Of a DNA stretch of 6,430 nucleotides, positions 1 through 6,196 are shown in pieces. The stretch covers positions 1-6,430 of the forward strand of contig JAUYEQ010000096.1 of assembly GCA_030691295.1 (NCBI GenBank), read 5' to 3'. A model generated the notes under the pieces. That model was given only the letters and a program-made list of their open reading frames with translations, did not search any database and was not told the origin of the DNA. Each line of letters starts with the position of its first letter. The first letter of the stretch is position 1. The position numbers and the translations under genes are program-made. The stretch comes from Bacteroidota bacterium. GTDB lineage: Bacteria; Bacteroidota; Bacteroidia; Bacteroidales; Prolixibacteraceae.

Positions 1-603
1 GAGGGTGGTTATTATTTCAATGCACCAACTCAAAGTCTGGTTGATGCTTTTGAAAAAAGTTCGATCGGCGAAGTTGATCCCCGCCTTGATGCTTCGGTTG
101 GCCGCGATGGTCAACCCTGGCTGAACGATGATCTTTTCAGCGCCGGTTGGTCGCCTACGGGTTATCTCACAAAAAAACACCAGCAACCGCTTTCCGAAGT
201 TTCATCTTCGCTGAAAGGCGATGGCGACCTCAATTATATTTACCTGCGATATGCCGATGTTTTGCTGATGAAGGCAGAAGCATACAATGAAACAAACAAT
301 GCAGAACAGGCCAAAGCCAACCTCAATAAAGTGAGGCAACGTGCCCGTGCAAGCTTTGTTCGAACTCCTCCCGATGATCTGTTGATGGATATCACAACTA
401 CGGATCAAAGCATCCTCCGGACAGCCATTCAAAAAGAAAGAAGGGTTGAACTGGCACAGGAATTTCACCGCTATTTCGACCTGACACGCTGGGGCAAAAC
501 AGTTGCCGAAGCTGCGCTTGGAGCTGATTATAACTACGAAGCCAAACGGTATTTACCAATACCGCAGGCTGAATCAGATGCAAACCGGGCTATAAATCCC
601 TGA
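1..603 (+). CDS. SusD/RagB family outer-membrane glycan-binding lipoprotein, C-terminal part (5' end outside window)
   Basis: The frame is open from base 1 to the TGA at 601-603 and gives 200 residues. They carry hallmarks of the SusD/RagB C-terminal region: RYADVLLMKAEAYNE at about residues 83-97, the block ERRVELAQEFHRYFDLTRWGK at about 146-166, and the terminal signature YLPIPQAE followed by NRAINP-stop. Full SusD homologues are usually 450-650 residues, so more than half, including signal peptide and lipobox, lies upstream. In known systems SusD is a surface lipoprotein that forms the lid on a SusC TonB-dependent transporter and captures oligosaccharide for import. A susC gene is therefore expected immediately upstream of this window (inference). 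The next gene starts 49 bp downstream with no terminator or promoter visible between them, which suggests co-transcription. Substrate cannot be told from this fragment. Confidence 0.96.
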   Translation, partial: EGGYYFNAPTQSLVDAFEKSSIGEVDPRLDASVGRDGQPWLNDDLFSAGWSPTGYLTKKHQQPLSEVSSSLKGDGDLNYIYLRYADVLLMKAEAYNETNNAEQAKANLNKVRQRARASFVRTPPDDLLMDITTTDQSILRTAIQKERRVELAQEFHRYFDLTRWGKTVAEAALGADYNYEAKRYLPIPQAESDANRAINP

Positions 604-652
604 GATTACCAATACAATTATTTTATATCTATAAATCTTTAATAGTAACATT

Positions 653-1927
653 ATGAAAATGAAAAATTTGTTTGGAGTTCGTATCCTGCTGCTTATGCTT
701 GTTGTAAGTTCAGCAATGATCTTCGTATCATGTGAAAAAGATGAACCAGTTGGAGACAAAACCAGTTTGACTGCGTTAATTTCTGCGGCTGATCAGCTTT
801 CCGCCTCTGCCACCGTTGCCGTTTATCCACAGGCAGCAATTGATGCTTTTAAAACTACCCTGGCTGCCGTAAAAACAGCTTCGGCTTCCACTACGCTTAG
901 CCAGGCGGAAGTTGATGCGCAGGTAACAGTTTTAAATGCAGCCACAGTCACCCTGAATTCTTATAAAACGGCTGACTATGCAACGCTATACGCATTAATT
1001 ACTTCCAGTGAAACGCTTGCCAATGGCGCAACCTCTGCGACATACCCGCAAACGGCAATCGACAACTTTAAGTCAACTCTGGCGACCGTTAAAACTGCTG
1101 CCGCAACTCTACTTACTCCGGCACAAATCACCAATCTGAATGTAAATTTAACCGCAGCCAAAAAAACTTTTGGAACGCAGATTTATGGTTTTATTGATGA
1201 AGCTTTGTACCTGACTGCCGGCTGGCATTTTGACGAAGGAACCGGAACTACAGCAACTGCTTTTTCAACAGTCAAACATGTTGGAACATTTACCAAAGGA
1301 AATGCAGGTGTTTTTGGTGCTACTGCCGCATTGCCAATCTGGGTCGATGGAGTAAAAGGAGGTAAAGCTATTTCTTTGAATAATGGAGCCCATCTTGAAG
1401 TTCCTTATACAACTGCTTTCCTTCCTGCTAGCTTATCTATTTCAGTATGGGTTAAGCCAACTGAACTTTATGAAAACAACATTATCGTTTCACAGAACTA
1501 CTGGTTGGGATATAAATTGCAGACACAGCCACAGGGGAAACCATTTTTTACTTACAAACAAGTTGATGGGGATGTAATTGATGCAGACAATGAAATGGAC
1601 AATTCGATTAAAATCAATTTGTGGAATCATATTGTAATCACATTAAACGCAACAAGCAAGGAGCTGAAGTTCTACGTTAATGGTACACTCACAAAAACGT
1701 GGACAGATCCTAAGGGTGGAGCCTTAATACAAACCCTTACAGCCCCAACACCTCAGCCATTTCTTATCGGCTGTATAGCAACAGATGCTCACCTTGCAAC
1801 ATGGACATGGACAGAGACTCCAACTTCTCTTGGTTACTTTAAAGGAGCTATTGATGAGTTGAAAATCTACAACACTGCACTTGCTGATGGTCAGGTTTCA
1901 AAACTTTATGTAGACGAAAAACCGTAA
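653..1927 (+). CDS. Surface lipoprotein with two FIVAR-like repeats and a C-terminal LamG (concanavalin A-like) domain; probable surface glycan-binding protein
   Basis: The 424-residue product begins with a lipoprotein signal: basic MKMK, a hydrophobic stretch to about residue 24, and lipobox FVSC with the acylated Cys at 27, followed by acidic EKDE that fits the Bacteroidota lipoprotein export signal. Residues 39-106 and 112-178 are two Ala/Thr-rich helical repeats, each with a YPQxAIDxFKxTLAxVKTA core spaced 73 residues apart, resembling FIVAR modules. Residues about 186-420 read as a LamG/jellyroll domain: AGWHFDEGTG, GGKAISLNNGAHLEVP, LSISVWVKP, LWNHIVITLN, LKFYVNGTL and the closing GAIDELKIYNTAL. 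No catalytic motif is visible. Its place directly after a SusD gene matches SusE/SusF-type surface glycan-binding proteins, so the inferred role is glycan capture at the cell surface with the repeats as a spacer from the membrane. The first ATG of ATGAAAATGAAA was chosen; the second, two codons on, is equally possible. There is no Shine-Dalgarno motif, as is usual for the phylum. Confidence 0.9.
   Translation: MKMKNLFGVRILLLMLVVSSAMIFVSCEKDEPVGDKTSLTALISAADQLSASATVAVYPQAAIDAFKTTLAAVKTASASTTLSQAEVDAQVTVLNAATVTLNSYKTADYATLYALITSSETLANGATSATYPQTAIDNFKSTLATVKTAAATLLTPAQITNLNVNLTAAKKTFGTQIYGFIDEALYLTAGWHFDEGTGTTATAFSTVKHVGTFTKGNAGVFGATAALPIWVDGVKGGKAISLNNGAHLEVPYTTAFLPASLSISVWVKPTELYENNIIVSQNYWLGYKLQTQPQGKPFFTYKQVDGDVIDADNEMDNSIKINLWNHIVITLNATSKELKFYVNGTLTKTWTDPKGGALIQTLTAPTPQPFLIGCIATDAHLATWTWTETPTSLGYFKGAIDELKIYNTALADGQVSKLYVDEKP
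767..1186 (+). repeat. Tandem FIVAR-like repeat pair inside the LamG lipoprotein
   Basis: Two copies, about 767-970 and 986-1186, encode helical modules that align with a 73-residue offset: VYPQAAIDAFKTTLAAVKTA in the first and TYPQTAIDNFKSTLATVKTA in the second. The DNA copies have diverged, so this is an old internal duplication kept at the protein level rather than a recent slippage repeat. FIVAR-type modules are known as structural or binding spacers in surface proteins; the assignment here rests on pattern recognition only. Confidence 0.7.
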
Positions 1928-1967
1928 GTAAGTATTTGCCATTTAAGTATTTACTATTTACCATTTT

Positions 1968-2029
1968 AAAAAGGATGATGCTCAAAGTTTCCGGCATCGG
2001 TGGTGCGGAACTTGAGCCTGCCTTTTTTT
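1968..2029 (+). terminator. Hairpin terminator after the SusD-LamG lipoprotein operon, possibly bidirectional
   Basis: An imperfect stem pairs GCTCAA-GTT-CCG (1980-1993, with bulged A1986 and T1990) with CGGAACTTGAGC (2006-2017), and a T7 tract follows at 2023-2029. An outer helix can form between AAAAAGG (1968-1974) and CCTTTTT (2021-2027) across a small internal loop, so the opposite strand also shows a hairpin followed by a T run. It lies 40 bp past the stop of the LamG lipoprotein gene and separates it from the 1038-residue gene, which suggests the two are transcribed separately or that read-through is reduced. The six bases between inner stem and T run make it less than ideal. Confidence 0.6.
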
Positions 2030-2048
2030 GTTTTGAAAGAAAATGATT

Positions 2049-2211
2049 GGGCTAAAGCCCGGAAGAATGGGCATTTTCATGTCCGTCACATAAATGTGAC
2101 GGCAAAGGATAAAGTTCTGATCAACAGCATCTATCATTCAATGCATTATCCTTTGCCGTTCGCCTTTAGGCAACGGACATGAATTTTTCGGACAGAACCG
2201 AATCGCCCTTC
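2049..2211. repeat. Dense palindromic (REP/MITE-like) element with a cruciform or four-way-junction core
   Basis: Most of the 334-bp gap between the two LamG genes is nested inverted repeats. The core, 2076-2183, folds as outer stem TTCATGT/ACATGAA (2076-2082 with 2177-2183); hairpin CCGTCACAT-AA-ATGTGACGG (2083-2102); middle stem CAAAGGATAA/TTATCCTTTG (2103-2112 with 2146-2155) around a 33-nt loop; and hairpin 2156-2176 (CCGTT, bulged C2161, GCCT-TT-AGGC, AACGG). All four helices abut with no unpaired base at the junction. Alternative pairings extend the outer arms to 11 bp and the middle arms to 14 bp. Flanking hairpins are GGGCT-AA-AGCCC (2049-2060) and TTCGG-ACAGAA-CCGAA (2187-2202); GAATGGGC (2065-2072) can also pair with GCCCTTC (2205-2211). 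No transposase ORF or clear target-site duplication is present. A non-autonomous repeat of the kind mobilised by REP-associated tyrosine transposases is the favoured reading; a structured RNA is the alternative. Confidence 0.65.
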
Positions 2212-2261
2212 AATAGTATGTTGTAAATCGTCGAAATTGTAAATTAACTAAAACTCCCACC
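2212..2261 (+). other. Leader of the 1038-residue gene; no convincing promoter box seen
   Basis: This 50-bp stretch between the palindromic element and the start codon is AT-rich. The nearest approach to a Bacteroidota -7 box is TATGTTG around 2217-2223, which lacks one T of TAnnTTTG and has no TTG at the right distance upstream. The A-rich run before the ATG, with no purine-rich Shine-Dalgarno motif, is typical for initiation in this phylum. The true promoter may be degenerate, may use an alternative sigma factor, or may lie within or upstream of the palindromic element. Confidence 0.35.
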
Positions 2262-5200
2262 ATGATCCGATATTTACTGCTTCTGCAACTCTGTGTTTTC
2301 TCCTTACTTTCATTTGCACAACAGGGACAATTGAGTATTTCCCGGATTGACAAAATGCCGGATACCCCTTCGCCCCTTCAAATCAGGGACTGGAATACGG
2401 TGGCTCATGATTACGACAGCTTTGTATTCGACCTGAATAAAACCGGAACCTGGTTGCCCTTGTCGCGTTTGGGAACACAGGGACAATACAACTACCCCGA
2501 CAATACTCCGCTATTTCTCGATTCGTATGTGGGCGCAGGCGATCATTCCAATCAGGCTGAAGCGATAAACATCATGCCAGCCGTAGTTGGAGCTTCACTT
2601 TCAGGAATCGACAAAAGCAACCAGAATGGAATTAACTGGGTTGCTAAAACCAAAGATTTTTTCAACCTGAAAAATGGACAAAACGTTTATCTGAACAGTT
2701 ATTCAACCACTTCGGGGCACGACTGGTGGTACGATGTGATGCCCAATGTTTACTTCTATCAGCTAAATTCTTTATATCCCAACGCTGTTCCCGAATTTGA
2801 AACTCAGTTTACAACCGTAGCCGATCGTTGGCTGTATTGCGTCAACCAATTGGGTGGAAAAACAACTCCATGGTCGATACCCAACATGAATTACAGGGCT
2901 TTTAACCTGAAAACAGGACTGCCCCTGAATACAAGCGTTCCGGAGCCCGAATCAGCCGGAAGTATAGCCTGGCTGCTTTACAACGCCTACTTAGAAACCG
3001 GTAACCGGAAATACTTCGAAGGCGCCCAGCTTGCGATGGATTTTTTATCCGGAATGACAACAAATCCTTCCTACGAACTGCAGTTGCCTTATGGAACGCT
3101 GGCTGCGGCCCGCATGAATGCCGTTGAAGGTACCAATTACCCTTTACAGAAATTGCTTGATTGGTGCTTTGATCGCGGCGCACTGCGTGAATGGGGATCA
3201 ATCGTCGGAACCTGGGGCGGATATGATGTTTCAGGTCTGATCGGCGAAGCCAACGATGCAGGAAACGATTATGCTTTTGTAATGAATGGTTTTCAGCAGG
3301 TAGCCGCACTGGCACCGCTACCAAAATACGACAAGCGCTATTCCAGAGCCATTGCCAAATGGATACTGAACGTAACCAATGCCAGTCGTTTGTTCTACTG
3401 GAATGCCCTTCCGCCTACACAACAGGATTCATATTCGTGGGCTTCTGCAAACGACCCGACGGCTTGCATACCCTATGAATCGATGAAACAAACCTGGCAG
3501 GGAAAAACTCCGTTCGCCACAGGCGATGCACTCCGGGGCGGCTGGGCAGGTACAAATTTGTCGCTTTACAGTGGTTCAAGTGTTGGCTATCTGGCAGCAG
3601 TGGTGCAGCCAACCAATATTCCTGAAATCCTTCAGATCGACCTCAACAAAACGGACTTTTATGGCGACAATTCACTGGTTTCGTACCTGTATTTTAACCC
3701 CACACAAGGTTCCAGACAAGTTGATGTAATACTTCCTTCAGGAACATTTGGAGTTTACGATGCCATCACCGAAACAACTTTGTTTCCCGCTGCCTCCGGT
3801 ACAATTCAATTGTCGGTACCTTCCGGTGAAGTAAGGCTGATCAGACTTTTCCTTTCCGGATTGGTTCCCGAAGCCCGCAATGGAAAGCTTTTTGCAGGAA
3901 ATGACATCCTAGATTATCATTATCAATACGTTTATTCCGAAACCCTCCGGATTAAATCAATTTCGACCGGTCAGAATCCAATTATTACAAATTCAGTATT
4001 CACAGCATATTGCACGCCGGGAAACATTCCTTCGGGCGCTCAGGTTCAGTTTGAATGGTTGATGGATGACAAGTTGATTGATGGCCTAAACCAGTCGCAG
4101 GTTCAACTCACAGCACCTGCTATCAGCTCAAATCCAATACTAAAATGCAGAATAACCGCCAACGGTCAGGTCGCAGAAGATACCTTGCATTTGAAGGTCG
4201 TTGATCGAATTTTGGGACCGCCGGTTGTAAACGGAATTCAGTCCACTTTAAAATATGCCGCAACTGGTGAATCCAATACGTTTACAGCGCTTACAGAACC
4301 GGCTCCGGGAGAAATTCTCGAATATGCATGGAGTGTTTCAGCAGGCACATTAAATCAAGCTACCGGAAAATCAGTTAACTGGCAGGCGCCAAATACACAG
4401 GGAGTCTCTACAGTCACTTTGCAGGTTACCAATCAGGATATGCTTCAGACAACTATATCAATTGATGCCCTTGCAAAAAATACAAGTCTTCCTTTTCAAA
4501 CTCCGCTGATCTGGTATCCATTTGATTCTGACAACCGGAATGCAGTTGCCGACCGGTTTCATGCCACAGTATCAGGCGCAACAAAAACCGAAGATGCCTG
4601 GGGAACTGCCCAGAAAGCATACAGGTTTACTTCAGGGCAAAACATTATTTATACCGAAAATAATGTGGATCTGAACTTCACCGATGCCGTGAGCCTGAGT
4701 TGCTGGGTGAAATGCGAACAATTGGGTTCCGAACGGTTTATCATCTCTCACGGTTCGTGGCAGCAGCGGTACAAACTTTCTGTTACTCCTGAAGGCCGGT
4801 TGCGCTGGACTGTAAAAACAAGTGCAGGCGTGACCGATCTCGACGGCGCTGCTCCAATTAAACTCAACCGATACTACCACGTCTCGGTAGCTTATACCGG
4901 TTATTCAATGGAGCTTTATGTCGATGGCGTTCTGGATACCTTTAAGGCATTTTCAGGAGCAATACAGGCTTCAACCAAACCGCTTACGATCGGACGGATG
5001 GACAATGTTGAAACCCAGTATGCACTGCTCGGAAGCGTGGATGAAATAAAGTTGTGGAACATTGAAATCCCGGTGGCGCAAATTGAGCAGCTTAAATCTC
5101 GGTGGCCGACGCCTGCCCAAACGACTGATACTGATCTGATTTTAAAAATATATCCAAATCCTGCAGAGCTGGTAATAAATATTGAGCTAAACAGTTCTGT

Positions 5201-5378
5201 GAAGCCTGAACACATTTCCATTTTCAATGCCAATGGAATGGAGGTAGCTGGGTTTCAAGTTCATCTTCAAAGTTCAGAAACAAGGATTGAAATACCTAAA
5301 CAGATATCAGGATTACACATACTGAGAATTATTCTGAAGGATGGTCGTGTGGTTGTACGAAAAATTATAATCAAATAA
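2262..5378 (+). CDS. Large T9SS-secreted multidomain protein: unassigned alpha-barrel glycosidase-like module, Ig/PKD-like modules, LamG domain, type A sorting domain
   Basis: The product has 1038 residues. Residues 1-19 are a Sec signal peptide (hydrophobic core, likely cut after SFA before QQGQ). Residues about 30-460 are rich in Trp and Tyr and in helical hairpins such as AWLLYNAYLETGNRKYFEGAQ, with conserved-looking blocks GHDWWYDVMPN (about 152-162), PEPESAG (227-233) and GTWGGYDVSGLIGEANDAGNDY (316-337); this resembles six-hairpin (alpha/alpha) barrel glycosidases or lyases, but I cannot name a family or catalytic pair. A beta-rich module follows at about 466-530 (VDVILPSGTFGVYDAIT). 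An Ig-like domain at about 562-646 keeps the C584-W599-C629 hallmark, and a second Ig/PKD-like module spans 652-742. A LamG domain spans about 749-945 (LSCWVK, MELYVDGVLD, GSVDEIKLWN). Residues about 960-1038 are a T9SS type A sorting domain with YPNP and a KIIIK terminus, implying export and attachment at, or release from, the cell surface. The PUL setting suggests a glycan-active enzyme; a purely binding role is possible. Confidence 0.92.
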   Translation: MIRYLLLLQLCVFSLLSFAQQGQLSISRIDKMPDTPSPLQIRDWNTVAHDYDSFVFDLNKTGTWLPLSRLGTQGQYNYPDNTPLFLDSYVGAGDHSNQAEAINIMPAVVGASLSGIDKSNQNGINWVAKTKDFFNLKNGQNVYLNSYSTTSGHDWWYDVMPNVYFYQLNSLYPNAVPEFETQFTTVADRWLYCVNQLGGKTTPWSIPNMNYRAFNLKTGLPLNTSVPEPESAGSIAWLLYNAYLETGNRKYFEGAQLAMDFLSGMTTNPSYELQLPYGTLAAARMNAVEGTNYPLQKLLDWCFDRGALREWGSIVGTWGGYDVSGLIGEANDAGNDYAFVMNGFQQVAALAPLPKYDKRYSRAIAKWILNVTNASRLFYWNALPPTQQDSYSWASANDPTACIPYESMKQTWQGKTPFATGDALRGGWAGTNLSLYSGSSVGYLAAVVQPTNIPEILQIDLNKTDFYGDNSLVSYLYFNPTQGSRQVDVILPSGTFGVYDAITETTLFPAASGTIQLSVPSGEVRLIRLFLSGLVPEARNGKLFAGNDILDYHYQYVYSETLRIKSISTGQNPIITNSVFTAYCTPGNIPSGAQVQFEWLMDDKLIDGLNQSQVQLTAPAISSNPILKCRITANGQVAEDTLHLKVVDRILGPPVVNGIQSTLKYAATGESNTFTALTEPAPGEILEYAWSVSAGTLNQATGKSVNWQAPNTQGVSTVTLQVTNQDMLQTTISIDALAKNTSLPFQTPLIWYPFDSDNRNAVADRFHATVSGATKTEDAWGTAQKAYRFTSGQNIIYTENNVDLNFTDAVSLSCWVKCEQLGSERFIISHGSWQQRYKLSVTPEGRLRWTVKTSAGVTDLDGAAPIKLNRYYHVSVAYTGYSMELYVDGVLDTFKAFSGAIQASTKPLTIGRMDNVETQYALLGSVDEIKLWNIEIPVAQIEQLKSRWPTPAQTTDTDLILKIYPNPAELVINIELNSSVKPEHISIFNANGMEVAGFQVHLQSSETRIEIPKQISGLHILRIILKDGRVVVRKIIIK

Positions 5379-5387
5379 ATATCTTTG
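5353..5387 (+). promoter_or_regulatory. Predicted Bacteroidota-type promoter for the small lipoprotein gene
   Basis: TATCTTTG at 5380-5387 matches the TAnnTTTG -7 consensus exactly. A TTG at 5353-5355 lies 24 bp upstream, slightly more than the usual spacing of about 19-23. The start of transcription would fall near 5394, giving a leader of about 35 nt before the ATG at 5429. The -33 part overlaps the last codons of the preceding gene, so the lipoprotein could be transcribed independently of it. Confidence 0.5.
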
Positions 5388-5428
5388 CATCTGGCATCAA
5401 TGAATATTAATTTGAAAAACAGAAGCAA

Positions 5429-6130
5429 ATGAGACATTTGAAAATTTTTGCGGTCGTACTTTTTTCTCTTCTTATCACTTCCTGCAATAAAAATGACGAC
5501 CAGGTTACCGGAGTCGGAGATGTAATGATAGTTGCGAAACAATCGGGGGAGAACACTGTTTACGGCATTTCAATGTATGCCTACACTTTAAGTTCGTTCG
5601 AGAGTGTTACCGCTGTTAGTACTGCCGAACCGGGGAAAACTTACACACTAAAGGCAAATCAGGGCTATAAAACAAACTTCTACTTCGAAACGCCCGAAAC
5701 CCAATTCACAACAACAAAGCCAGCAGCCGCTACCTTTGATTTTTCTGCGACCTTTACCAACGGGGTGAAACAGGATTTTCAGGATGTTTTAACCGACAAG
5801 GTATTGCCGATCCCAATCCTTGATAAATGCGAATACGATGCAGTTAAACATCAGCTTGATATGAGCTGGACGCTGATTGCCGATGCAACCAGCTATTCCG
5901 TCAACATTATTGATGGCGATGAACTTGTTTTTGGAAGCACTGAGCTTAAGAACAATATCAAAACTTCTGTTATCAGCGCGGCAGGTAACGGTTGGGCGGT
6001 TGGTTTTACTCCGGAAGCAGGGAAAACCTATACAGTCAGACTATTTGCCTATATGTTCGAGCCCGGAGGTGACGCATACAATATTCAGGCGCTATCTTTT
6101 GTTGAAAAGGAAGTAGTTTGGGGGAATTGA
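5429..6130 (+). CDS. Small lipoprotein of unknown function with a C-terminal fibronectin-III-like beta domain
   Basis: The 233-residue product starts with a lipoprotein signal (MRHLK, hydrophobic core, lipobox LITSC with Cys at 19) followed by NKNDD, whose acidic residues fit surface export of Bacteroidota lipoproteins. The rest looks all-beta. A first region, about 28-115, has alternating polar and aromatic strands (GISMYAYTLSSFESV, KTNFYFETPETQF). A second, about 128-233, resembles a fibronectin type III fold: LDMSWTLIADATSYSVNIID supplies the usual Trp and Tyr strands and GKTYTVRLFAYM the closing strands. I do not recognise a named family and see no catalytic motif. It lies 50 bp after the T9SS protein gene and 66 bp before prfB, and has its own likely promoter. 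A binding or structural role at the cell surface linked to the PUL is plausible but unproven; it may be unrelated to glycan use. Confidence 0.85.
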   Translation: MRHLKIFAVVLFSLLITSCNKNDDQVTGVGDVMIVAKQSGENTVYGISMYAYTLSSFESVTAVSTAEPGKTYTLKANQGYKTNFYFETPETQFTTTKPAAATFDFSATFTNGVKQDFQDVLTDKVLPIPILDKCEYDAVKHQLDMSWTLIADATSYSVNIIDGDELVFGSTELKNNIKTSVISAAGNGWAVGFTPEAGKTYTVRLFAYMFEPGGDAYNIQALSFVEKEVVWGN

Positions 6131-6139
6131 TTCTTTTAA

Positions 6140-6170
6140 TTCAATAATCACGATTCATTTTCTACTTTTG
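6140..6170 (+). promoter_or_regulatory. Predicted Bacteroidota-type promoter for prfB
   Basis: TACTTTTG at 6163-6170 fits TAnnTTTG exactly. The -33 region has only TTC (6140-6142), 20 bp upstream, in place of TTG. Transcription would start near 6177, leaving a short A-rich leader of about 20 nt before the ATG at 6197. No hairpin terminator is visible between the lipoprotein stop at 6130 and this box, so read-through from upstream is possible. Confidence 0.5.
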
Positions 6171-6196
6171 CTTTTCAGTAAACTAAAAAAATAAAA

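Noticed and set aside
604..652. Promoter between the SusD gene and the LamG lipoprotein gene
   Set aside because: The 49-bp gap is AT-rich but contains no TAnnTTTG box with a suitably spaced TTG; co-transcription is simpler.
2000..2182. Open frame of 60 codons in the intergenic gap
   Set aside because: It runs straight through the nested inverted repeats, has no recognisable protein features or upstream signal, and its composition follows from the palindromes; it is very unlikely to be a gene.
2049..2211. CRISPR array
   Set aside because: The repeats are inverted and of different sequence, with no regularly spaced direct repeats and no cas genes nearby.
2049..2211. Insertion sequence remnant with a transposase
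   Set aside because: No transposase-like coding sequence and no clear target-site duplication is visible; only a non-autonomous repeat can be supported.
2902..3324. Antisense 140-codon frame inside the 1038-residue gene
   Set aside because: It is opposite well-structured coding sequence, is Arg- and His-rich as shadow frames often are, and has no lipobox, domain or promoter.
4916..5233. Antisense frame opposite the LamG and sorting-domain region
   Set aside because: It overlaps clearly recognised LamG and T9SS coding sequence on the other strand and resembles no protein family I know.
5877..6116. Second + strand frame within the small lipoprotein gene
   Set aside because: It is an out-of-frame shadow of the fibronectin-like domain with no independent start signal.
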